Positions 7,119 through 14,152 of a stretch of DNA of 18,036 bases are shown here, piece by piece. The DNA is from an uncultured Granulicatella sp. GTDB lineage: Bacteria; Bacillota; Bacilli; Lactobacillales; Aerococcaceae. A model generated the notes under the pieces. It saw nothing but the letters and a program-made list of their open reading frames with translations, did no database searches and was not told the DNA's origin. Numbering within the stretch: the stretch's first letter is position 1; every line of letters begins with the position of its first letter. The stretch covers positions 1-18,036 of the forward strand of contig CAKPVL010000028.1 in assembly GCA_934193545.1 (NCBI GenBank), given 5' to 3'. The position numbers and the translations under genes are program-made.

Positions 7119-7766
7119 CTATTTTGTAAAATATTTTGGGTAACGTTCCACTAAAACGCGGAAGCACTCTTCCACTACTTCTTCAATGGATTTAGTCGCA
7201 TCAATCGATACAATTCTTTCTGGATATTTCTCTACTAACTCTAAATATCCATTGCGAACCATCGTATGGAAGCTTAAGCCTTCTTGGTCTAAGCGGTCAA
7301 ATTGACGGTTCCCTCTTGCTTTATGAATACGTTCCAATCCAACTTCAGCCGGCACATCTAAATAAAGCGTCGTGCTTGGTTCTAGGCCATCCGTTGCAAA
7401 ATGGTTTAACTGTGCAACTTCTTCTACCCCAATCCCACGAGCCACTCCTTGATACACCAACGAGCTATCGACAAAACGATCACAAAAAACAATATTCCCT
7501 TTTTCTAAGTTTGGTAAAATACGATCTTTTAAATGCTGGCGACGACCCGCTGCATATAAAATCGCTTCTGTTCTCTCATCCATTTCAGTGTTGTTCACAT
7601 CCAGAATGACTTTACGAATATCTTCAGCGATGCGGCTTCCACCAGGTTCTCTTGTTGAAACAATATCCACGAGCGCGTGTTTTTGTAACAAAGGAATCAG
7701 TTGGTTGATGACAGTTGTTTTCCCAGCGCCATCAGGACCTTCCATCGTGATAAACAATCCTTTCAT
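7119..7766 (-). CDS. tmk: Thymidylate kinase
   Basis: Phosphorylates dTMP to dTDP for DNA synthesis; about 215 residues, cytoplasmic. The P-loop GPDGAGKT is at residues 10-17, followed by STREPGGSRIAEDIR (dTMP binding), CDRFVDSS (the DR motif) and a lysine/arginine LID-like region with RGNRQFDR. I place the start at the ATG at 7766, behind GGGGG. An in-frame TTG at 7787 would add seven unlikely residues. It is the first gene of the minus-strand replication operon, with a TATAAT about 30 bp upstream. Confidence 0.95.
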   Translation of the reverse strand: MKGLFITMEGPDGAGKTTVINQLIPLLQKHALVDIVSTREPGGSRIAEDIRKVILDVNNTEMDERTEAILYAAGRRQHLKDRILPNLEKGNIVFCDRFVDSSLVYQGVARGIGVEEVAQLNHFATDGLEPSTTLYLDVPAEVGLERIHKARGNRQFDRLDQEGLSFHTMVRNGYLELVEKYPERIVSIDATKSIEEVVEECFRVLVERYPKYFTK

Positions 7767-7797
7767 ATTATCCCCCATTCCTTTCAATTTCTTTTCT

Positions 7798-7803
7798 ATT
7801 ATA
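7798..7803 (-). promoter_or_regulatory. -10 element of the tmk promoter
   Basis: A perfect TATAAT on the minus strand lies 31 bp before the tmk start codon, giving a leader of about 25 nt. No good -35 is seen at 17 bp; TTGGTT sits 21 bp upstream. Weak or activator-assisted initiation is possible. Confidence 0.45.
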
Positions 7804-7876
7804 CGATATTTTCATCTTTTAATAAACCAAATTCCTATAAGAAATTTCACCAAATTCTCCTCCCCCTTCTTGTGCA

Positions 7877-8057
7877 GTACACAATATTTAAAAATAGCAC
7901 TGTGATTACGAAAAAGACTTGTCGGGTTCTTATAGTATCAGTAATAGGAAGGAGGATCAAAGGTGAATTAACAGGAGTTAGGGATTTATCCCTTACTCCT
8001 ATTTTGAACTTTGAAGGTGAGAGACTACAGGCTCGAACCGGTCCCTTTTATCCTCCT
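7877..8057. repeat. Structured repeat copy 1 (right arm missing)
   Basis: This copy shares with copy 2 the left end ACACAATATTTAAAA, the GTGATTAC segment, a hairpin core and the segment GTGAGAGACTACAGGCTCG. The offset is 208 bp at the left end and 205 bp in the core, so the copies are direct repeats with small indels. Hairpin AGGAGT/ACTCCT (7973-7978 with 7995-8000) encloses GGGATTTATCCC. GGAGGAT (7951-7957) can close the core with ATCCTCC (8050-8056). The right arm seen in copy 2 is absent; copy 2 starts about 30 bp later. No coding capacity is convincing. I do not recognise a known riboswitch or RNA family. Confidence 0.7.
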
Positions 8058-8081
8058 CCATCTTCCTTCCCTTTTCTTTTG

Positions 8082-8101
8082 CATAGACACAATATTTAAA
8101 A
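8082..8101 (+). repeat. Left 20-bp terminal inverted repeat
   Basis: Begins CATAGACACAATATT and is the perfect reverse complement of 8323-8342. The outer flanks (TTTTG and AAAAC) are partly complementary but show no clear target-site duplication. Confidence 0.85.
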
Positions 8102-8322
8102 GCACCGTGATTACGGAGAATCCTTGCTAGATTCATATAGTAGCAGTAAAAGGAAAAAGGATTAAAAGTGAATTAATGGGAGTTGGGGATTTATCCCTTA
8201 CTCCCATTTTGAACTTTAAAGGTGAGAGACTACAGGCTCGAACCGGTCCCCTTTTACAGCTACTATAGAAGAATCTGCAAGGAATTGCAGTAATCACAAA
8301 CCTTTGGTTTGCATTATTTATA

Positions 8323-8342
8323 TTTTAAATATTGTGTCTATG
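8323..8342 (-). repeat. Right 20-bp terminal inverted repeat
   Basis: Ends AATATTGTGTCTATG and matches the left end with no mismatch. It lies six bases from the terminator of the GH112 operon. Confidence 0.85.
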
Positions 8343-8347
8343 AAAAC

Positions 8348-8385
8348 AGGAACAGGGGCTTGTTGGTAAACAAGCCCCTGTTCCT
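8348..8385 (-). terminator. Terminator of the GH112 operon
   Basis: A perfect 15-bp stem (8348-8362 with 8371-8385) with an 8-nt loop is followed on the minus strand by GTTTTC. It lies 13 bp after the last stop codon of the operon. Confidence 0.85.
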
Positions 8386-8397
8386 AGTTAAGTTTTA

Positions 8398-8580
8398 TTA
8401 ACGCTTCATCGATTTAGAGTACGGACGATTGTAATCCCATAGCAAGAGAAGCAATCCAGCTAAACCAACAAGCATTGTTGCAACGCCTTCTTTTCCAATC
8501 ATCTGATGCCCTAAAATAACTACGTATAAACATACCAACATCAATACGAAGCGGATTAAAATTTTCACTTTAGGATTCAT
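8398..8580 (-). CDS. Small two-TM membrane protein at the end of the GH112 operon
   Basis: 60-residue protein with two hydrophobic segments (about 7-24 and 33-47), a short turn between them, and a basic tail containing YNRPYSKSMKR. I chose the ATG at 8580 because GGGAG lies before it and its ATGA overlaps the stop of the GH112 gene by four bases, indicating coupled translation. An in-frame start at 8595 would add five residues and would bury the ribosome-binding site. I cannot name a family with confidence. Position as the last gene of a sugar uptake and phosphorolysis operon suggests a membrane partner of the transporter or a scaffold, but nothing in the sequence fixes the role. Confidence 0.75.
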   Translation of the reverse strand: MNPKVKILIRFVLMLVCLYVVILGHQMIGKEGVATMLVGLAGLLLLLWDYNRPYSKSMKR

Positions 8581-10817
8581 GATATCTTCTCCCATCTAAT
8601 TTCGCTTGGCTCAAGTTCCACTGTTCTTGATACACCCTCACCATCGTAAACGAGTGTTGATTGCGATTCGTTTGTATTATTCACGATTGCATACACTCCT
8701 TTTTCAGGATAAGCATGTACTTCCACTAATGGATTGCTTGCATACCATTTCGTTAATTCACTTTCTTTATTCGCTGCGTAGAATAACGCACGCATTAATA
8801 ATCTTGTATTTTCTGGTGTGTATGGAAGTCCTGCGATATAAACCCCACGACCTTTTCCGTAAGGGTTCGCTGCAAGGTGAATTTCCCCAAATTCTTTTCC
8901 TTCGGCATTGGCTGGAAGAACGATTCCTTCTTCAACACCGCCAGCGCTCACTTTCGGATTGCTAAATTCAAGTACTTCTGTTGCACTCGTTAAGCCATAC
9001 ACGTTTTTAATATTTTCCCCAAAGTCGATTTTATGAACATCTTCAATATCTTCGATGATGAAGTGCTCTTTCAATTCTTTAGTAAAGTATTTATCTGTTG
9101 AAAGGCTATATCCCATTTCTCTTTCAACACCCAAAATATCTCCAAGTTGGAAGAATCTTCCTTGATGATGAACGGCTGTTGGTTCGCCAACTCCGACAAA
9201 ACCGCCGCCATTATACACGAATTCACGAATACGTGTAATTAATGTTTCATTCTTCCAAACCTCTCCACCGCTAAATGAAGTACCTGCATCCCCCGCGTTG
9301 ATGATGACATCGACACCTTCTGGCACTCCATCGTTAATGATATCGTCAAAGCTGATAAAGCTTACGTCCACACTAGCACCACTTAAGGCTTCCATAATTC
9401 CAAGGTAAGAATAAATTTGTTTGTATGGAAGTTCATGGGCTACCATGTGTGCTTGCCAAGTTCTTAAGCGTCCCCACGCGTTTAAGATAGCAACTTTCAA
9501 ACCAGTATATGGTTTTGTATGTTTTACGATATCGTAGATTTCTCTAAATTCATCTGTTACATGCTCGATGTAATCCACAAATTTAGGGAATTTGTAAGCA
9601 AGACTTAAATAACCGCCGTATCCGATACGGTCTACAGGGTTACGCATGATGGCACGTCTTGCTGATAACCAGTTTTTATTGGCTTCAATCGTAGGATCAT
9701 TTCCTTCACGGAATACATCTGGGAAGAAGTATGGTAAGAATCTTCCTTCTGTATATTTTACGTGTGGAATATCTGAAATCATACGAAGTGTTGCTCCGCC
9801 ACCGACAGAACCTACCACTGCATCTAAACCAATTTGTTCGAAGTATGGTCCATATGGTTCTGTACCAATCCAGTTATCTCCTAAGAACATCATAGCTTCT
9901 TTACCAGCATCGTGTACTTCGTCGACTAATTTCTTTGCTTCTCTTGCAACGAATGCTTGAATGAAGTCGATATAGTCTAAGTACGCTTTACTTGGTGTGC
10001 GGAATGTTGAGTTATAGTACCCTTCATCCACGATGTCTTCGGCTCTTAAGCGATAGCCTTTTTCGTTGGCAAAAGCTTCAAGTGCAGCGACCGAAACGCT
10101 AGCACCATATCCGAACCAGTCCACAAATTTTTCTTTTCCTAAGTTGTTGAAAATTAATGTGAAATGATAGAAGAACGTTGTAAAACGAACCACATCAGTA
10201 TCCGGATTGTCTTTTAACCATTGTTTTAAATAAGAGTGCATGAATTGATTTGAATGAGGTCCACGTACATCAAATGGAATATCGTGAGGAACATCGCCCC
10301 AGTTATTCGTAATGTGATTGTACATTTGAGTTGGATCCCAAATCGCATACACTAGAAACGACACTGTATACTCATGGAAAGGACGAGTGCCTTCAATCGT
10401 AATCGTGTTGTTTTCTTGATGGACAGTCCATTTCTCAACCGGAACTACTTCTCCAGTAGTACGGTCGATGACTTCCCAATATCTTTTTGGATCATGTACA
10501 TAGTCTGGTTGCACTTGGTCTTCGAAGTACCCTTCCATAAATGGAATTGTTAGGGTATCTTCTGTTGCTAACCAGAATTTTGACATGACGAAGATTTGTT
10601 GGCACTCTTCCATATAATCTTTGATGAAATCATTATGGTTACGTGCTACAAAGTATGTTGTATAGATTTTTGCATCTAATTGTTTGGTTGCTTCATCGAG
10701 TTTCGTTCCATCGCTATCACGAATTGCATCTGCACCCCAACGGTCGAGCAATTCTTTAGTCTGTTCAAGAAAATTCGATTCACTTGGTAGGGTTAAACGC
10801 CCTTTTGTTTTACCCAT
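8577..10817 (-). CDS. GH112 1,3-beta-galactosyl-N-acetylhexosamine phosphorylase (galacto-N-biose/lacto-N-biose phosphorylase)
   Basis: Cytoplasmic inverting phosphorylase that splits Gal-beta-1,3-GalNAc or Gal-beta-1,3-GlcNAc with phosphate into alpha-galactose-1-phosphate and the free N-acetylhexosamine. 746 residues, close to the usual GH112 length of roughly 720-750. The N-terminal catalytic barrel holds the conserved VRFTTFFYHFTLIFNN and MFLGDNWIGTEPYG. D314 in the latter corresponds to the general acid near position 313 of the Bifidobacterium enzyme. The later Rossmann-like domain (about 445-665) and the small C-terminal beta domain are typical. AGGAGG precedes the ATG. It lies 23 bp after a permease gene and overlaps a small membrane-protein gene. 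Preference for galacto-N-biose, lacto-N-biose or galactosyl-rhamnose cannot be read with certainty. The product needs galT/galE, absent here. Confidence 0.93.
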   Translation of the reverse strand: MGKTKGRLTLPSESNFLEQTKELLDRWGADAIRDSDGTKLDEATKQLDAKIYTTYFVARNHNDFIKDYMEECQQIFVMSKFWLATEDTLTIPFMEGYFEDQVQPDYVHDPKRYWEVIDRTTGEVVPVEKWTVHQENNTITIEGTRPFHEYTVSFLVYAIWDPTQMYNHITNNWGDVPHDIPFDVRGPHSNQFMHSYLKQWLKDNPDTDVVRFTTFFYHFTLIFNNLGKEKFVDWFGYGASVSVAALEAFANEKGYRLRAEDIVDEGYYNSTFRTPSKAYLDYIDFIQAFVAREAKKLVDEVHDAGKEAMMFLGDNWIGTEPYGPYFEQIGLDAVVGSVGGGATLRMISDIPHVKYTEGRFLPYFFPDVFREGNDPTIEANKNWLSARRAIMRNPVDRIGYGGYLSLAYKFPKFVDYIEHVTDEFREIYDIVKHTKPYTGLKVAILNAWGRLRTWQAHMVAHELPYKQIYSYLGIMEALSGASVDVSFISFDDIINDGVPEGVDVIINAGDAGTSFSGGEVWKNETLITRIREFVYNGGGFVGVGEPTAVHHQGRFFQLGDILGVEREMGYSLSTDKYFTKELKEHFIIEDIEDVHKIDFGENIKNVYGLTSATEVLEFSNPKVSAGGVEEGIVLPANAEGKEFGEIHLAANPYGKGRGVYIAGLPYTPENTRLLMRALFYAANKESELTKWYASNPLVEVHAYPEKGVYAIVNNTNESQSTLVYDGEGVSRTVELEPSEIRWEKIS

Positions 10818-10840
10818 TTTCTTTCCTCCTGCGATGACGA

Positions 10841-11719
10841 TTACTCTTTAGAGCCGCCTAGTGTCATCCCTTGTGTTAATTTATTTTGAACAAGAATGTA
10901 TAGGATTAATGTTGGTAACATTACTAATACCATCCCTGCGTATAATTGTCCGTATTCAGCTGCCCCACGTTGCGCTTGCATTAAGTTTTTCAACCCTACT
11001 GGTAACGTTTGGTTTTTACCAGGCATTAATGTAAGAGCGATGATGTATTCATTCCAGAATGAGAGGAAGTTGAATAAGATTACTGTGATAATACTTGGTC
11101 TTGCCATTGGTGTCATGACGCGGATCATTGTTGTGAAATATCCTGCACCGTCGATAGATGCTGCTTCTTCGAACGTTGTTGGTAATGTCTTGAAGAAGTT
11201 TGATAATAGGTAAATCGTAAATGGTAATGATGTCGCTGCATACACAACCGCTAAGACGAAAATGTTGTTAAGGAAGAATCCGTTAATACCCAATCCTTTT
11301 AGTCCTTTATCCCAGTCCAGTAACATTAAGAAGATTGGTACAACGATATAGTTTACGTTGATGAATAATCCACCTTTTAGTAAAGAGTTAATGAAACGAC
11401 TTCCTGGGAATTTATAACGTGCTAAAACATATGAAGAAGGAATGGCTACTACAACTAAGATTGTTAAGGCTAAAGCTGTAACAATCACTGAGTTCAACAT
11501 GTAGTCACCCATTTTTGCTTTATTCCAAGCATCCACAAAGTTTTGGATGTAGAATCCTTCTGGCATTGTCCATGGAGATCCGTAGAACTCTCTATTCTCT
11601 TTAATAGAAGCTAAGAAGACCCAGCCCACTGGTACAATAATACTAATCGCTAATGTAATTAGCGCTACGTATATAAAAGCTTTATATAGCTTTTCGAATG
11701 AACGAGTTTTTCCTTTCAT
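10841..11719 (-). CDS. Sugar ABC transporter permease, MalG-type (CUT1)
   Basis: Inner half of a carbohydrate ABC importer; 292 residues with six predicted membrane segments. The ATPase-contacting EAA loop is EEAASIDGAGYFTTMIRVMTPMARP (split here as EAASIDGAG then MTPMARP), the CUT1 signature. AGGAGGGGAG precedes the ATG and overlaps the stop of the other permease gene 11 bp upstream. It should pair with the MalF-type permease and the lipoprotein next to it to import a beta-1,3-galactosyl-HexNAc disaccharide, judged from the GH112 gene downstream. No ATPase gene is in the operon, so a shared MsmK/MalK-type ATPase elsewhere in the genome is expected. Confidence 0.88.
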   Translation of the reverse strand: MKGKTRSFEKLYKAFIYVALITLAISIIVPVGWVFLASIKENREFYGSPWTMPEGFYIQNFVDAWNKAKMGDYMLNSVIVTALALTILVVVAIPSSYVLARYKFPGSRFINSLLKGGLFINVNYIVVPIFLMLLDWDKGLKGLGINGFFLNNIFVLAVVYAATSLPFTIYLLSNFFKTLPTTFEEAASIDGAGYFTTMIRVMTPMARPSIITVILFNFLSFWNEYIIALTLMPGKNQTLPVGLKNLMQAQRGAAEYGQLYAGMVLVMLPTLILYILVQNKLTQGMTLGGSKE

Positions 11720-11730
11720 GATCTCCCCTC

Positions 11731-12615
11731 CTAGTATTCAAGAATATCGCGTTTCGTAATATGACTTACGATACCTGATAATCCGAATGAGAATATAAAG
11801 ACAACTACACCGATCGCCATACCGTATCCATATGAAGAGTTTGTATAAGCTTGTTTGAACATGTAGCTTAAGAACACTTCAGTAGATCCGTCTGGACCAC
11901 CGTCTGTCAAGATTTGTACAAGTAAGAAACTTAAGTTAATCGTACTGATAATGAAGAATGTTAATGTTGTACGAATACTGTTCCAAATTAACGGTAATGT
12001 AACGTTGAAGAACTTACCGATTTTACCAGCCCCGTCAAGGTCTGCTGCTTCGTATAAGCTGGCTGGAATGTTCGCCATCCCTGCCATATACATTACCATG
12101 TAGTACCCAATCGCTTGCCAAATTAATGCGAATGCAAGTGAGTAAATAACAATACTTTGATCACCCAACCATAATTTATTCCACGCTTCTGGTAATACAG
12201 CATTTAAAAGTCCAGCTTTTGGATCATAAATTGCTGCGAAAATCCCTGCAATAACTACGATTGATAAAATATTAGGGATGTAGAAAATAATTCTGAAGAA
12301 GTTGTTTCCGCGAATCTTTTCTGTTGAAAGGATTGCCGCGAAAAGAACCGCCAATACTACTGTAAAGAGTGTTACCACTACGATTAGTAAGATTGTGTTC
12401 TGAATTGTTCTAAAGAAGTTTTCGTCTGCCCATAAGATTTTAAAGTTATCAAATCCCACAAATTGTTGATTGTTTGAGAATCCGCCCCATTTGAACATGG
12501 ACATACGGAATACTTGAATCGTTGGGTAAATTAAAAACGTAAAGAATAAAATTAGTGCAGGTAATAGACACACGAGAATAAATAAATTTCTCTCTCTTTT
12601 TCTACGATTTTTCAT
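11731..12615 (-). CDS. Sugar ABC transporter permease, MalF-type (CUT1)
   Basis: Second permease of the importer, 294 residues with six predicted membrane segments after a strongly basic N-terminus (KNRRKRERN). The EAA loop reads YEAADLDGAGKIGKFF followed by VTLPLIW. I chose the ATG at 12615, which has AGAGGG upstream; a TTG six codons earlier is unlikely. It follows the binding-protein gene after 110 bp that contain a large hairpin, and precedes the MalG-type gene by 11 bp. The substrate is inferred from the operon, not from this sequence. Confidence 0.88.
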   Translation of the reverse strand: MKNRRKRERNLFILVCLLPALILFFTFLIYPTIQVFRMSMFKWGGFSNNQQFVGFDNFKILWADENFFRTIQNTILLIVVVTLFTVVLAVLFAAILSTEKIRGNNFFRIIFYIPNILSIVVIAGIFAAIYDPKAGLLNAVLPEAWNKLWLGDQSIVIYSLAFALIWQAIGYYMVMYMAGMANIPASLYEAADLDGAGKIGKFFNVTLPLIWNSIRTTLTFFIISTINLSFLLVQILTDGGPDGSTEVFLSYMFKQAYTNSSYGYGMAIGVVVFIFSFGLSGIVSHITKRDILEY

Positions 12616-12652
12616 CGTTCTGCCCTCTTTCAACCATTTTTAGATAAAATGA

Positions 12653-12702
12653 GAGTGGGAGGAAGGAATTTTCATCCTTGAAAATTGCTTCGCATCCCAC
12701 TC
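12653..12702 (-). terminator. Intra-operon hairpin (attenuator or mRNA stabiliser) after the binding-protein gene
   Basis: GAGTGGGA (12653-12660) pairs with TCCCACTC (12695-12702). Inside, GAAGGAATTTTC (12662-12673) pairs with GAAAATTGCTTC (12680-12691) with one mismatch, around a 6-nt loop. Only a short T-run (ATTTTATC) follows on the minus strand, so termination would be partial. Such hairpins often raise binding-protein expression relative to permeases. Confidence 0.6.
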
Positions 12703-12725
12703 CTATTTAATTCATTCTATTTGAA

Positions 12726-14081
12726 TTATTCAACTGCTGCTTTTAGTTTTTGGCTAACTTCTTCTACAGATTTTTGCCATTCAGCAACTGTTTTTTGACC
12801 AGATGCTACAGAGTCGATTTGACCATATAATGTGTCTTTCATGCTTACACCTTCAACAGGTTTAGTAGCTACGAAGTTACCATTGATTACGCCATCAACT
12901 TCATCAACAACTTTGTACAATGATTTCAATTCATCAGGTAATTTAGCTGTTACACCTTGGATTGGTTGAGCTGCATTGTATTTAGCGAAGATTTCTGCTG
13001 CTTTGTCAGAGTATAAGAATGATAAGAATTCTTTAGCTGCTTCTTGGTTCTTAGATTCTTTTGGAACCCAAATGTGTTCGAAGAATGAGTAAACATAACG
13101 TTTGCCGCCTTTTTCGATTGCTGGAGCAGCAGTCATAGACCATTTGAATCCTTCAGCACGAGGTGCTTTAGCCATTTCCCCAACTACCCAAGTACCGTTT
13201 GGCATGAATAAAGCTTTGTTGTCTAAGATTAATTGTTGGTTCTTAGTGAAGCTTTGTGGGTTTGCGTTTGCTACTGTTGAAGGTTCAACGTTTTGTAAGA
13301 ATGTTCCTAGAGCTTCGAAAGCTTTAGTTGCGCCTTCAGAAGTGAATGCGCCTGTGTCATATTTCATTGCTTTGTTGAATAAATCAACACCACCAGCGTT
13401 TGCTAATAATGCTGGGAAGAAGCTATCTAAGTATCCAGATACTGGATAAGTGAATAATGAAATGCCATCTTTCTTAGCTTTTTCAGCTAATTCTTTCATA
13501 CCAGGCATATCTTTTGGAACTTCCCAACCTTTAGATTTGAATAACGCTTCGTTGTAGAATAATCCTGTTGGAGCGTAGAACATTGGAGCTAAGTAGTGTT
13601 TTCCGTCTCCGTAAGGGTCAGTTACTGTTGATCCTAATACGTTGTTTAATAATTTTTCAGAAACTTTTTTGTCTTCTCCGTATACTTTCATATCGAATAA
13701 GTCAGAGATATCAGCTAAAGCTTTTTCTTTAATTAATGTTTCTGGTAAAGCTTTTTTACGTCCTAAAGCTAACATTACGATATCTGGGTAATCGCCAGCT
13801 TTCATTTGAGGCGTAAGTTTTTCTTCGATTTCCTTATCTTGAGTCAATTCCACTTTAACGTTTGGATTTGCCTCTTCATAAGCTTTGATGATTGCTGGCC
13901 ACATTTCTGCGCCGTAACCACTTTCTAAGGCAGCTAATTTAAGAGTAACTTTCTCTTTAGCAGCTCCTCCTTGTTGAGTAGTTGAATCTGTCTTACTAGT
14001 GCTGTTGCTATTATTTCCGCAAGCTGCTAAAGATACAGCTGCTAATAATGCTGCGCTTGATAGTAATACTTTCTTTTTCAT
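12726..14081 (-). CDS. Sugar-binding lipoprotein of the ABC importer (family 1 solute-binding protein)
   Basis: Extracellular solute receptor, 451 residues, anchored to the membrane by a lipid on C21. A basic N-terminus, hydrophobic core and lipobox LAAC are all visible at residues 1-21. A serine/threonine/asparagine-rich linker follows (NNSNSTSKTDSTTQQGG), as usual in Gram-positive lipoproteins. The mature part has the family-1 binding-protein pattern (IIKAYEEANPNVKVEL, GDYPDIVMLALG, ALFMPNGTWVVGEM, AAKEFLSFLYSDKAAEIFAKYNA). GGGGGAG precedes the ATG. It is the first gene of the operon and probably the most expressed, given the hairpin after it. The neighbouring GH112 phosphorylase suggests galacto-N-biose or lacto-N-biose as ligand; this is inference. 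Confidence 0.9.
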   Translation of the reverse strand: MKKKVLLSSAALLAAVSLAACGNNSNSTSKTDSTTQQGGAAKEKVTLKLAALESGYGAEMWPAIIKAYEEANPNVKVELTQDKEIEEKLTPQMKAGDYPDIVMLALGRKKALPETLIKEKALADISDLFDMKVYGEDKKVSEKLLNNVLGSTVTDPYGDGKHYLAPMFYAPTGLFYNEALFKSKGWEVPKDMPGMKELAEKAKKDGISLFTYPVSGYLDSFFPALLANAGGVDLFNKAMKYDTGAFTSEGATKAFEALGTFLQNVEPSTVANANPQSFTKNQQLILDNKALFMPNGTWVVGEMAKAPRAEGFKWSMTAAPAIEKGGKRYVYSFFEHIWVPKESKNQEAAKEFLSFLYSDKAAEIFAKYNAAQPIQGVTAKLPDELKSLYKVVDEVDGVINGNFVATKPVEGVSMKDTLYGQIDSVASGQKTVAEWQKSVEEVSQKLKAAVE

Positions 14082-14121
14082 GTTGTCTCCCCCTAGTTCT
14101 ATTACTTTTTAAGACACTTTT

Positions 14122-14150
14122 AGTTTACAACGAAAAAACCGCTTTCACAA
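14122..14150 (-). promoter_or_regulatory. Candidate promoter of the GH112 operon
   Basis: TTGTGA (14150-14145) and TAAACT (14127-14122) are separated by exactly 17 bp on the minus strand, each 4 of 6 to consensus. The weak hexamers suit an activator-dependent promoter, and a direct repeat lies immediately upstream of the -35. Confidence 0.5.
14134..14147 (-). promoter_or_regulatory. Degenerate cre-like box within the promoter
   Basis: Minus strand TGAAAGCGGTTTTT matches TGWAANCGNTNWCA at 12 of 14 positions, failing at the final CA. It overlaps the -35 and the spacer. It is weak alone but supported by the better site upstream. Confidence 0.3.
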
Positions 14151-14152
14151 TA

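Larger units (their letters stand above)
8082..8342. repeat. Structured repeat copy 2, complete, with terminal inverted repeats (MITE-like or ncRNA)
   Basis: A 261-bp element whose two halves pair along most of their length. After the terminal repeats come GTGATTAC/GTAATCAC (8107-8114, 8290-8297), TCCTTGC/GCAAGGA (8121-8127, 8277-8283), GATTC/GAATC (8130-8134, 8271-8275), ATAGTAGC/GCTACTAT (8137-8144, 8259-8266) and GTAAAAGG/CCTTTTAC (8146-8153, 8250-8257). Inside is the hairpin ATGGGAGT/ACTCCCAT (8176-8183, 8200-8207) and the conserved GAGAGACTACAGGCTCGAAC. The right arm also has a local hairpin CAAACC-TTT-GGTTTG (8297-8311). No transposase lies nearby. It could be a miniature mobile element, a structured RNA gene, or both. 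The transcribed strand is unknown. Confidence 0.75.

Noticed and set aside
8023..8046. tRNA T-arm-like GGTTCGAGCC on the minus strand of the repeats
   Set aside because: No acceptor stem, D-arm or anticodon arm can be placed around it; it is part of a different fold.
7701..8099. 132-codon plus-strand reading frame across the tmk start and repeat copy 1
   Set aside because: It runs antisense through tmk and through structured repeat sequence, has no ribosome-binding site, and its product resembles no protein.
7877..8342. CRISPR array or known riboswitch
   Set aside because: Only two long diverged copies without spacers are present, and conserved cores of familiar riboswitches are absent. Nearby genes also give no metabolite link.
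7877..8342. Retron ncRNA with end-pairing arms
   Set aside because: No reverse transcriptase gene lies within the window and flanking genes are housekeeping or sugar uptake.
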